Shown here in pieces: positions 25,384-33,071 of a stretch of DNA of 64,000 bases. Under the pieces are notes generated by a model. The model saw only the letters and a list, made by a program, of their open reading frames with translations, ran no database searches and was not told the origin of the DNA. Made by a program: the position numbers and the translations under genes. The DNA is from Paracoccus sp. (in: a-proteobacteria) (GTDB taxonomy: Bacteria > Pseudomonadota > Alphaproteobacteria > Rhodobacterales > Rhodobacteraceae): positions 1-64,000 of the forward strand of contig JAUNTL010000002.1 of NCBI GenBank assembly GCA_030538705.1. Direction: 5' to 3'. Every line of letters begins with the position of its first letter. Within the stretch, counting starts at the first letter, position 1.

Positions 25384-26322
25384 ATGGCAGACAGCACCCC
25401 CACCACAGCCAGCCCGCGCCGACCGCTGATGCGGCGCCTGATGGAAAGCCGCAATGGCATGGGGCTGATGTTCATGCTGCCGGCGGCGGTGTTTTTGCTG
25501 TGTTTTCTGACCTATCCGCTGGGGCTGGGCGTCTGGCTGGGTTTCACCGATACCCGCATCGGCCGGCCCGGTGAGTTTGTCGGTCTGGATAACTATCAGT
25601 GGCTGTGGAACGACCGGGTCTTTTGGCTGTCGGTGTTCAATACGCTGTTCTATACAACCGTCGCCTCATTCGCAAAATTCGGGCTGGGGCTGTGGCTGGC
25701 GCTGCTGCTGAACCGCAATCTGGCGTTCAAGAATTTCTTCCGCGCGGTGATCCTGCTGCCCTGGGTGGTGCCGACCGTGCTGTCGGCGATGGCATTCTGG
25801 TGGATATTCGATTCGCAATTCTCGATCATCTCCTGGGTGTTGCAGAAATGGGGGTTGATCGACCGGCCGATCAACTTTCTTGGTGATCCGTGGAACGCCC
25901 GCTGGTCCGTGGTCTCAGCCAATATCTGGCGCGGCATCCCCTTTGTCGCCATCTCGCTGCTGGCCGGGCTTCAGACCATACCGCAGTCCCTGAACGAGGC
26001 CGCCGCCATTGACGGCGCCACCCGCTGGCAGATGTTCACCAAGGTCACACTGCCCCTGCTGACGCCGATCATCGCTGTGGTCATGACATTTTCGGTGCTG
26101 TTCACCTTTACCGATTTCCAGCTGATCTATGTGCTGACCCGTGGCGGGCCGGTGAACGCCACGCATCTGATGGCCACGCTGTCGTTCCAGCGGGCCATTC
26201 CCGGCGGGCAACTGGGCGAGGGCGCGGCCATCGCGGTCGCGATGATCCCCTTTTTGCTGGCGGCGATCCTGTTCAGCTTTTTCGGGCTGCAACGGCGCAA
26301 ATGGCAGCAGGGGCAGGATTAA
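25384..26322 (+). CDS. Sugar ABC transporter permease (MalF/UgpA type)
   Basis: This is a 312-residue protein with six hydrophobic segments, starting LMFMLPAAVFLLCFLTYPLG. The EAA coupling loop reads SLNEAAAIDGATRWQMF (about 206-222) followed by VTLPLLTPI. It pairs with the next gene to form the CUT1 translocation channel. It is expressed with the upstream ATPase and binding protein. Confidence 0.93.
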   Translation: MADSTPTTASPRRPLMRRLMESRNGMGLMFMLPAAVFLLCFLTYPLGLGVWLGFTDTRIGRPGEFVGLDNYQWLWNDRVFWLSVFNTLFYTTVASFAKFGLGLWLALLLNRNLAFKNFFRAVILLPWVVPTVLSAMAFWWIFDSQFSIISWVLQKWGLIDRPINFLGDPWNARWSVVSANIWRGIPFVAISLLAGLQTIPQSLNEAAAIDGATRWQMFTKVTLPLLTPIIAVVMTFSVLFTFTDFQLIYVLTRGGPVNATHLMATLSFQRAIPGGQLGEGAAIAVAMIPFLLAAILFSFFGLQRRKWQQGQD

Positions 26323-26332
26323 GGAGCGCGCG

Positions 26333-27208
26333 ATGTCCACCACCGAAGACAACCACGAAGGCATGGACCAGTATGAAAGCCGGGCGCGCCGCATCCTGAC
26401 GGTATGGCTGCCGCTGTTTTGCTTTATGTTCGTGCTGCTGTTTCCGTTCTACTGGATGGCGATCACCGCCATCAAGCCGGACAACCAGCTGACCGATTAC
26501 CGCAATCATAACCCGTTCTGGGTGGTCGGCCCGACACTGCGGCATATGAAATATCTGCTGTTCGAAACCTCGTATCCGGCGTGGATGTGGAACACGATCA
26601 TCGTCTCGGTCTGTTCGACGGTGATATCTCTGGTGGCATCCGTATTCGCCGCCTATGCGATCGAGCGGCTGCGCTTTCGCGGGGCGCGGGTCACCGGGCT
26701 GATGATCTTTCTGGCCTATCTGGTGCCGCCCTCGATCCTGTTCATTCCCCTGGCCTTTATCGTCTTTCAGGTCGGCATCTTTGATTCGCGGCTGGCCCTG
26801 ATCCTGACCTATCCGACCTTTCTGATCCCCTTTTGCACCTGGCTGCTGATGGGCTATTTCCGCTCGATCCCCTATGAGCTGGAGGAATCGGCACTGGTCG
26901 ACGGGGCGACCCGCTGGCAGATCCTGACCAAGGTCGTGCTGCCGCTGGCCGTGCCCGGGCTGATCTCGGCGGGGATCTTTGCCTTTACGCTGTCATGGAA
27001 TGAATTCATTTATGCGCTGACATTCATTTCCAGTTCGGAAAACAAGACCGTTCCGGTCGGTGTTCTGACCGAACTGGTGCGCGGCGATATCTATGAATGG
27101 GGCGCGCTGATGTCAGGCGCGCTGCTGGGATCGCTGCCGGTGGTGATCCTCTATTCGTTCTTTGTCGATTACTATGTCAGCTCGATGACCGGTGCGGTCA
27201 AGGAATAG
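26333..27208 (+). CDS. Sugar ABC transporter permease (MalG/UgpE type)
   Basis: This is a 291-residue protein with six membrane segments (FCFMFVLLFPFYWMAITAIKP first). The EAA loop is LEESALVDGATRWQIL followed by VVLPLAVPGLISAG. It starts 10 bases after the first permease. A rho-independent terminator begins on its stop codon, so the ABC operon ends here. Confidence 0.93.
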   Translation: MSTTEDNHEGMDQYESRARRILTVWLPLFCFMFVLLFPFYWMAITAIKPDNQLTDYRNHNPFWVVGPTLRHMKYLLFETSYPAWMWNTIIVSVCSTVISLVASVFAAYAIERLRFRGARVTGLMIFLAYLVPPSILFIPLAFIVFQVGIFDSRLALILTYPTFLIPFCTWLLMGYFRSIPYELEESALVDGATRWQILTKVVLPLAVPGLISAGIFAFTLSWNEFIYALTFISSSENKTVPVGVLTELVRGDIYEWGALMSGALLGSLPVVILYSFFVDYYVSSMTGAVKE

Positions 27209-27230
27209 GGGGCAAAAGCCCCCTTTCTTT
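27208..27230 (+). terminator. Rho-independent terminator of the sugar ABC operon
   Basis: GGGGGC-AAAA-GCCCCC is followed by TTTCTTT. It overlaps the permease stop codon and reaches the stop of the convergent SDR gene. Confidence 0.85.
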
Positions 27231-27958
27231 CAATAGGTCGCCCGGCCGCCCGAGATGTCGAATACGGCGCCGGTCGAGAAAGAGCATTCCTCTGACGCCA
27301 GCCAGGCCACAAGCGCCGCCGCCTCGTCAGGTTCCAGAAAGCGGCTCAGCGGGATCTTCGACAGCATATAGTCGATATGCTCTTGCGTCATCTGATCAAA
27401 GATCGGGGTGCGCGCGACCGCAGGGGTGATGCAATTGGCGATGACGCCCGTTCCGGCCAGTTCCTTGCCCAGCGATTTGGTCAGCGCGATCAGCCCGGCC
27501 TTGGAGGCCGAATAATGCGCGGCATTGGGGTTGCCCTCTTTGCCGGCGATGGATGCGATATTGACGATGCGCCCGTAGCCGCGCGCGGTCATACCCGGCA
27601 GCAGCGCCTGACAGATCACGAAAGGCGCGGTCAGGTTGACCGCCATGACCTGCCGCCAGACCTCGGGTTCAAGCGCGGTCACGGGGGCATTGCCGCCGGT
27701 GATCCCGGCATTGTTGATCAGGATATCCACCGCCCCCGCGTCCTGCGCCGCCTGAGCCACAGCCGCATCGTCGCACAGATCAAGCACCCGCCATTCGGCG
27801 CCAAGTTCGGCCGCCGCGCGTTCCAGCGGCTCTTGCTGGACGTCCCACAATACCAGCCCGGCACCGCTGGCATGCAGGCGCCGGGCGATGGCAAGGCCGA
27901 TGCCCTGTGCTGCACCGGTCACCACCGCGCGGCGCCCCCGAAGGTCGATCTGGTTCAT
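27230..27958 (-). CDS. SDR family NAD(P)-dependent oxidoreductase (polyol/sugar dehydrogenase type)
   Basis: This is a 242-residue classical SDR. It has TGAAQGIG (about 14-21), NNAGITGG, a serine in NIASIAGKEG, and the active Y-x3-K in AHYSASKAGL. The C-terminus ends in a glycine-rich DISGGRATY, typical of glucose/galactose/threitol-type dehydrogenases. It is third in a leftward operon denD-gntR-SDR. It may oxidise a C4 polyol or aldose to feed the tetronate pathway; this is inferred from context. Confidence 0.87.
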   Translation of the reverse strand: MNQIDLRGRRAVVTGAAQGIGLAIARRLHASGAGLVLWDVQQEPLERAAAELGAEWRVLDLCDDAAVAQAAQDAGAVDILINNAGITGGNAPVTALEPEVWRQVMAVNLTAPFVICQALLPGMTARGYGRIVNIASIAGKEGNPNAAHYSASKAGLIALTKSLGKELAGTGVIANCITPAVARTPIFDQMTQEHIDYMLSKIPLSRFLEPDEAAALVAWLASEECSFSTGAVFDISGGRATY

Positions 27959-27975
27959 GCTATCCTCTTTCAGGT

Positions 27976-28650
27976 TCAGCCAAGGGTTTCAGCCAGCCGC
28001 CCGCGCAGCAGCTCAAGCTGCTGGGCATCGGCACGGTCGCGGTGGGCCTGATGGGCGTCGCGCGCCGCCACCGGGTCGCCGGCGGCAATCGCGGCAAGGA
28101 TGCGGCGATGTTCCGCGTCCGAAACCAGCGGCCGCGGGCGCAGCCGCTGGATCAGCACGCGGGCGCGATATTGCTGCCCCCAGTAATCGCCCAATGTCCT
28201 GAGCAGCCGGGGATTGCCGCACAGCGCCACCGTGGTCGCATGCCAGTCGTCATCCATGTCCGACCAGCGGTCGATATCGCCGGCCTCGGTCGCACGTTCC
28301 ATCCGGTCGAGCATCTGGGCCAGATGAGCATGTTCCGCATCGCTCAGCCCGCGCCGGGCAACCAGTTCGACGGCCCGGATCTCCAGCGCCGAAAACACGT
28401 CCAGCACGTCACGCACATCGCTCAGCGTCATTGCCATGACGGTGATGCCATGACGCGGGCGAATGGTCACCAGACCCTCCTCGGCCAGCCGGATGACGGC
28501 CTCGCGCACGGGGGTGCGCGACAGGCCCAGCAGCGCCGCCAGCTCGGTTTCCAGCAAGGTCGTGCCCGGCGCCAGCCGGCCGGTCAGAATGCGATAGCGC
28601 AGCTCGTGATAGGCACGTTCGCGCGCGGGCATGCCGGCCACGCCGGCCAT
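27976..28650 (-). CDS. GntR family regulator, FCD subfamily, candidate tetronate regulator
   Basis: This is a 224-residue regulator. It has a winged helix (about 10-75; LLGLSRTPVREAVIRLAEEGLV) and an FCD ligand domain (about 80-210) with the metal-type histidines (DDDWHATTVAL, EHRRILAAI, AHQAHRD). The ATG start gives the standard length. A GTG at 28707, five bases after denD, would add 19 residues and cannot be excluded. It sits in the denD operon. Two identical ATGTATACAT sites upstream of denD and tctC make it the best candidate regulator of the region. Confidence 0.87.
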   Translation of the reverse strand: MAGVAGMPARERAYHELRYRILTGRLAPGTTLLETELAALLGLSRTPVREAVIRLAEEGLVTIRPRHGITVMAMTLSDVRDVLDVFSALEIRAVELVARRGLSDAEHAHLAQMLDRMERATEAGDIDRWSDMDDDWHATTVALCGNPRLLRTLGDYWGQQYRARVLIQRLRPRPLVSDAEHRRILAAIAAGDPVAARDAHQAHRDRADAQQLELLRGRLAETLG

Positions 28651-28711
28651 GCTCGGCTCTGGCCGCGCGGCGCGGCGGCCCCGCCGGGTCAGAAGATCGC
28701 CATTCACCCCA

Positions 28712-29695
28712 TCACGCCCGACCGCTTGTCTGCGCGCTGTCACGGATATGGGCGCGGATGATATCATCCATCCCCGCATCCGCAGCAAAGCCAAATTCCA
28801 GCGCGCGCGCCGGGTCAAAATCCCGCGGCCAGCCCGCGACGATGGCGCGGATCGTCGGATCGGGTTCGCGCCGGACCCGGGCCACCGTATCATCGCCCGC
28901 AACGCGGCGCAGCGATTCCAGCATCTCGCCCACGGTCGCCGATATCCCCGGCATGGTCAGGCAGCGACGCGCACCCAAAGGCGCCAGATCCATGACCGCA
29001 GCATGCAGCAGGAAACCCACGCCGGAATCGGGGCTGGCCAGCCAGTGGCGCACATCGTCATCGACCGGCAGAATGGCCTCCTGCCCCGCCAGCGGCTCGC
29101 GGATGATCCCCGAAAAGAACCCCGAGGCCGCCTTGTTGGGCAGGCCCGGCCGCACAACGATGGTGGGCAGCCGAATGCCGATGCCATCAAAGATACCGCG
29201 CCGGGAATAGTCGTTCAGCAACAATTCGCCGATCATTTTCTGGGTGCCATAGCTGGTCATCGGCGCGGTCAGGAAGGTGTCGCTGATCCGGTCCTCGAAC
29301 GGTGCCCCGAAAACGGCGATTGATGATGTATACACCACGCGCGGGCAATAGTCGTCCTGCGCCCGGATCGCCTCGAACAGGTGGCGGGTTCCGTCCAGAT
29401 TGATCCGGTATCCCTTGTCGAAATCCGCTTCGGCCTCGCCCGAGACGACGGCCGCGAGATGAAAGATCACATCCGGGCGCCCGGCAATCAGCCCGTTGAC
29501 CATGTCCGGGTCGGAAATGTCGCCCGCGGTGATATCCAACGTGATAGAGCTGTCACCCGCGTCCAGATCGGCGGGGACCACATCAAAGGCGGCAATGCGG
29601 TCAATCGCCCGCCCGCCCAGCGTGCCATCGGAAATCAGCCGCTGCGCCAGTCGCCGGCCCACCATTCCGGCCGCCCCGATAATCAAAATCCGCAT
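28712..29695 (-). CDS. denD: NAD-dependent epimerase/dehydratase family, probable D-erythronate dehydrogenase
   Basis: This is a 327-residue extended SDR. It starts MRILIIGAAGMVGRRLAQ (nucleotide motif GxxGxxG), with VYTSSIAVFG and the active Y-x3-K in SYGTQKMIGE. DenD oxidises D-erythronate to 2-oxo-tetronate, the same intermediate LtnD makes from L-threonate. OtnI/OtnK/OtnC then convert it to dihydroxyacetone phosphate. ATG 29695 is chosen over a GTG three codons earlier because GGGGG lies 8 bases upstream. It is divergent from the HpcH/HpaI aldolase. A UDP-sugar epimerase is the alternative by fold, but context favours DenD. Confidence 0.85.
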   Translation of the reverse strand: MRILIIGAAGMVGRRLAQRLISDGTLGGRAIDRIAAFDVVPADLDAGDSSITLDITAGDISDPDMVNGLIAGRPDVIFHLAAVVSGEAEADFDKGYRINLDGTRHLFEAIRAQDDYCPRVVYTSSIAVFGAPFEDRISDTFLTAPMTSYGTQKMIGELLLNDYSRRGIFDGIGIRLPTIVVRPGLPNKAASGFFSGIIREPLAGQEAILPVDDDVRHWLASPDSGVGFLLHAAVMDLAPLGARRCLTMPGISATVGEMLESLRRVAGDDTVARVRREPDPTIRAIVAGWPRDFDPARALEFGFAADAGMDDIIRAHIRDSAQTSGRA

Positions 29696-29725
29696 TCCCG
29701 ACACCCCCGGCCAAACCGAACATCC

Positions 29726-29735
29726 ATGTATACAT
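29726..29735. promoter_or_regulatory. ATGTATACAT palindrome, candidate GntR operator
   Basis: This perfect 10-base palindrome lies between divergent denD and the aldolase gene. It is identical to the site at tctC. It is 30 bases from the denD ATG and 62 from the aldolase ATG, so one bound dimer could act on both promoters. Confidence 0.6.
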
Positions 29736-29797
29736 TACGCGCGAAATAGTGAAGATCAAGCCATCCGGGACAGACCGGGACACGCCGGAGAAGAGCA

Positions 29798-30577
29798 ATG
29801 AGCAACCGCCTGAAACAGCGCCTTGCCGCGGGTGAATGCGTGCGCGCAGCCTGGGCAGAACTGGGCAGCCCCGATGCCGCCGAGATCATGGTCCTTCACG
29901 GCTGGCCGACCATTATCATCGACGGTGAACATGGGATCGGCGATCTGGAAACCTGGGTCGCCATGGCCCGCGCGATCGAGGCTGCCGGCGGTCATGCCGT
30001 CCTGCGCGTGCCCCATGGCGACGAGGCCCTGCTCAAGCGCGTGCTGGACCGGGGATTCCGCTCGATCATCGTGCCGATGGTCAACTCGGCCGCCGCAGCC
30101 CGTGATATCGCCGCCGCCTGCCGTTATCCGGGCGCAGGGCGGCGCGGCTATGCGGCGCCCATCGTCCGCGGCTCGGGCTTTGGGACGGTGCCTGATTACG
30201 CCCGGCAGGCAGCGGCGCGGGATCTGCTGCTGATCGTGCAATGCGAGCATATTGACGCGGTGGCCGATCTTGACGCGATCATGGCGGTGCCGGGGATCGA
30301 CATGGTTTTCGTCGGCCCCAATGATCTGGCCGGCTCCATGGATCTGCTGGAGAATCTGACCGCGCCCGCGCTGACAGAGGCATTCACGCAGATCGAGGCG
30401 GCAGCGGCGCGCAACGGCTGTGCATTGGGCACCATCCCCGGGCCGGGCCGCACATGGGCCGGGCTGGCACAGCTGGGCTATCGGCTGATCGCCGGGCCGA
30501 ATGATGTCTCGCTGCTGATCGCCGGCGCCCGCGAGGCCGCCCGCGCGGGCGGGGACAGCGCGCCCGACTGGGGCTGA
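29798..30577 (+). CDS. HpcH/HpaI family class II aldolase
   Basis: This is a 259-residue TIM-barrel aldolase of the HpcH/HpaI (GarL-like) family. The catalytic His is in IIDGEHGIGD (His45). VPMVNSAAAARDI precedes the family GRRGYAAP loop, and metal/substrate residues lie in VFVGPNDLAGSM. It uses pyruvate (retro-aldol) and an aldehyde. Divergence from denD across the shared operator suggests it degrades a 2-keto-3-deoxy acid or recycles an aldehyde in the same regulon. Exact substrate unknown. The Shine-Dalgarno is GGAGAAGAG. Confidence 0.87.
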   Translation: MSNRLKQRLAAGECVRAAWAELGSPDAAEIMVLHGWPTIIIDGEHGIGDLETWVAMARAIEAAGGHAVLRVPHGDEALLKRVLDRGFRSIIVPMVNSAAAARDIAAACRYPGAGRRGYAAPIVRGSGFGTVPDYARQAAARDLLLIVQCEHIDAVADLDAIMAVPGIDMVFVGPNDLAGSMDLLENLTAPALTEAFTQIEAAAARNGCALGTIPGPGRTWAGLAQLGYRLIAGPNDVSLLIAGAREAARAGGDSAPDWG

Positions 30578-30731
30578 GCCGCGACCGGCAATCGCGCGAT
30601 GGCGGCCACGCATGCGCGGCCGGGCCGCTGCCCCGGACAGCCACAAAGCCGGCGGACCCGTTTATGCCTTGCGTCCCGCCGGCGGGTGGTTTGCGTCCGG
30701 GCGCGGGACCAACGGCCCCTTTCTCCGCCGG

Positions 30732-31250
30732 TTAAAGATAATTCGTCGGAACGGCCGTGGTGAACTTCAGCTCTTCCATGGCGATGGAGGAACTGATCTG
30801 CGAAAACTCCAGCCGCGCGATCATGGATTTATAAACCTGATCGTAGGTTTCGATATCGGGCACCAGCACCTTGAGGATGTAATCGGTCGATCCGGTCAGA
30901 CGATAGGCCTCGACGACCTCGGGCATGGACTCGATCAACTCGCGGAACTGCTCCAGCCACGAGATTTCGTGCCGTGGGGCGGTAATGCCGATGAACATGG
31001 TCAGCCCGACCCCGGCATGGCGGGGATCGACAAGCGTGACCCGGCCACGGATGACGCCGGCATCCTCCAGCTTGCGGATACGGCGCCAGCAGGGCGTCTG
31101 CGACAGGCCGATCTCTTCGGCGATGACGGCGACCGAACGGTCGCTTTGCTGCAACAGATCAAGGATCTGGCGGTCGATCTCGTCGAAACTGGCGCCTTCG
31201 GCCGCGACAGAGCGGCGCGGGCGGGTGGGGCGAACTGTCTGCGGCTTCAT
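30732..31250 (-). CDS. Lrp/AsnC family transcriptional regulator
   Basis: This 172-residue protein has an N-terminal tail, then an AsnC-type helix-turn-helix (about 22-75: FDEIDRQILDLLQQ, IGLSQTPCWRRIRKLEDAG) and a RAM effector domain (about 85-165: GLTMFIGITAP, VVEAYRLTGSTDYILKVLV). These sense amino acids or related metabolites. It overlaps the VOC gene stop (ATGA) as last gene of a leftward three-gene set that is divergent from the peptide-type ABC operon, which it may control. Confidence 0.92.
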   Translation of the reverse strand: MKPQTVRPTRPRRSVAAEGASFDEIDRQILDLLQQSDRSVAVIAEEIGLSQTPCWRRIRKLEDAGVIRGRVTLVDPRHAGVGLTMFIGITAPRHEISWLEQFRELIESMPEVVEAYRLTGSTDYILKVLVPDIETYDQVYKSMIARLEFSQISSSIAMEELKFTTAVPTNYL

Positions 31251-32134
31251 GCACCACCCCGGTCGGCACGGGTCTCGGGGATAAATTCGACAATCGTGCC
31301 GGCGGCATGTTCAGGCGCGACCCATATGCCGCCGGGCGATACCCGCCACGGCGTGCCCGCCGCATCCAGCGCCGCCCGCGTGACGTCCAGATCGCGGACC
31401 GCGAACTGCACCCCGGCATAGGCCGATGCGGGGGTCGCCGCCGCCACCCCGTCATCAAAGCGCGCCCCTGCGGCCGCCGGCGTCAGGCACAGGATGGGGG
31501 CCGATGCCACACCCGTCGCCACCGTAACCGCCCCCGGCCCCGCCGGCCGCACGTATCCGGCCGCAAACAGCCGCGCCAGCCGGGCGGCCATCACCTCGGG
31601 TTCAGCTGTCACCGCGATGATCCCGGCAAGCGCCGCCGCGCCGTTGGCATGGTCGCGCAGCTCGGGCCGCCAGACCATGTCCGGCGTCTTGTGCTGGCAC
31701 ATAAAGATCAGCCCGGCGGGAATTTCATCGGGGGCGAAATGCGCAACGGCAAAGGCCGCCTCGCCCTGCCCGCCGCCGGGCAGGGGCAAGGGGCGCGAGA
31801 ACTCGGCCACCTCGCCCGTGGCAATGCCCAGATCCGCCAGCGCAGCACGGGCCGCGCGGGCATCGTCGATCCGGCAGGCAATGGCGCGCAATCCCTGCCC
31901 ATCGCGGGCAATCATGTCGCGCTGATGCTGATTGGCGGGGGTATCGGCGATAATGCCCAGCAGTTCGAAATAGTCGTTGCCAAAGATGATCGTGTAATTC
32001 GCCGTGCCCTTTTCGACGCTGTGCGTGCCGCGCGGCGAGAGCGTGAACCCCAGCCGCCGCCATGCCGCAGCCGCCCCTTCCAGATCCGACGCCAGCAAGA
32101 ACAGATGATCGACGCCTTTCACGGGGTGAGTCAT
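31247..32134 (-). CDS. VOC (glyoxalase-like) family protein
   Basis: This is a 295-residue protein with an N-terminal glyoxalase-like half (GVDHLFLLASDLEGAAAAWRR, then YFELLGI) and a second half ending in VQFAVRDLDVTRAALDAAG and GTIVEFIP. The family includes metal-dependent dioxygenases, lyases and non-catalytic binders, so the reaction cannot be named. ATG 32134 is chosen because AAAGGAAATCCG precedes it; five upstream codons are skipped. It lies between an SDR and an Lrp regulator in one transcript. Confidence 0.82.
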   Translation of the reverse strand: MTHPVKGVDHLFLLASDLEGAAAAWRRLGFTLSPRGTHSVEKGTANYTIIFGNDYFELLGIIADTPANQHQRDMIARDGQGLRAIACRIDDARAARAALADLGIATGEVAEFSRPLPLPGGGQGEAAFAVAHFAPDEIPAGLIFMCQHKTPDMVWRPELRDHANGAAALAGIIAVTAEPEVMAARLARLFAAGYVRPAGPGAVTVATGVASAPILCLTPAAAGARFDDGVAAATPASAYAGVQFAVRDLDVTRAALDAAGTPWRVSPGGIWVAPEHAAGTIVEFIPETRADRGGA

Positions 32135-32145
32135 CGGATTTCCTT

Positions 32146-32898
32146 TCATTCTCTGTCACGCCTGAGCGGCGCGAGGGTGATTTCATGGATCGCGACGGCC
32201 GGGTTCATCCGCGCCACGCTCAGCGCCAGTTCGGCGATATCCTCGGGCTGTATCATCCCTGCCGCCCGCGCCGGGTCAAAGCCGGGCCGTTTCAAAAGCA
32301 GGGGCGTCGCGACCTCGGCCGGTTGCAGCGCGGTCGAGCGGATGCCGTTCGCCCCCTCCTGCGCGTTCAATGTCGCGCTGAGGTTGCTCAGCGCATGTTT
32401 CGAGGCGCCATAGGGCACGCCGCCTTCGGACAAGTGAAAGCGGCCGGCCCAGCTGGAGGTGTGGATCATCGCACCGCCCCCGGCCGCGCGCATCACCGGC
32501 AGCGCGGCCGCAATGACATTGATCGCGCCCTTGATATTGATATCCAGAATGGCGTCCCATTCGGCAAAGTCGATGTCATCCCAGCGGCGGTGTGGCGTGT
32601 TCAGCCCGGCATTATTGCACAGCACCGCGATACCGCCGCCCCATTGCGCGACCCCGGACGCGACTGCGGCGCAGGCGGCGCGATCCTGCACATCCAGCGG
32701 GAACGGCCGTGCCGCCCCGCCGGCGGCTGCAATTTCCTCTGCAATCATGCCGATCGGGCCGGGATTGCGCGCCGACAGCGCAACACGATAGCCGGCGGCC
32801 GCAAAGCGGCGCGCCATGGCGGCCCCGATGCCCGAGCCGGCACCGGTAATCCATACCGTCCCCGTTTGTGCATAATTCCCGGACAGTTCTTCCTCCAC
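32146..32898 (-). CDS. SDR family oxidoreductase
   Basis: This is a roughly 250-residue classical SDR. It has TGAGSGIGAAMARRF near the N-terminus, CNNAGLN, a serine in HTSSWAGRF, and Y-x3-K in VPYGASKHALSNL. The true start is uncertain. The GTG used here follows GCGGGGGC, while an upstream in-frame ATG (32979) would add a hydrophobic AT-rich leader that overlaps the promoter region. It is first in the leftward SDR-VOC-Lrp set. Substrate unknown. Confidence 0.78.
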   Translation of the reverse strand: MEEELSGNYAQTGTVWITGAGSGIGAAMARRFAAAGYRVALSARNPGPIGMIAEEIAAAGGAARPFPLDVQDRAACAAVASGVAQWGGGIAVLCNNAGLNTPHRRWDDIDFAEWDAILDINIKGAINVIAAALPVMRAAGGGAMIHTSSWAGRFHLSEGGVPYGASKHALSNLSATLNAQEGANGIRSTALQPAEVATPLLLKRPGFDPARAAGMIQPEDIAELALSVARMNPAVAIHEITLAPLRRDRE

Positions 32899-33071
32899 CG
32901 ACGCCCCCGCTGGCACAAATTTCCAGACCACCAAGATATATTGAAAAAAATACCTAGCAAACACCGCTATTGTCGTCATACTACTGAGCGATAACCTTGT
33001 AAGTCTAGACCGTCTGTTCCAAAAGATCGCAAAGCGACCGATAATTTACTCCACAACGGGAAGGGTTCGAG

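Noticed and set aside
29326..29335. ATGTATACAC, a 9 of 10 match to the tetronate operator, inside denD
   Set aside because: It encodes the conserved VYTSS motif of the extended SDR fold, so the match is explained by protein constraint. An auxiliary internal operator remains possible but is not needed.
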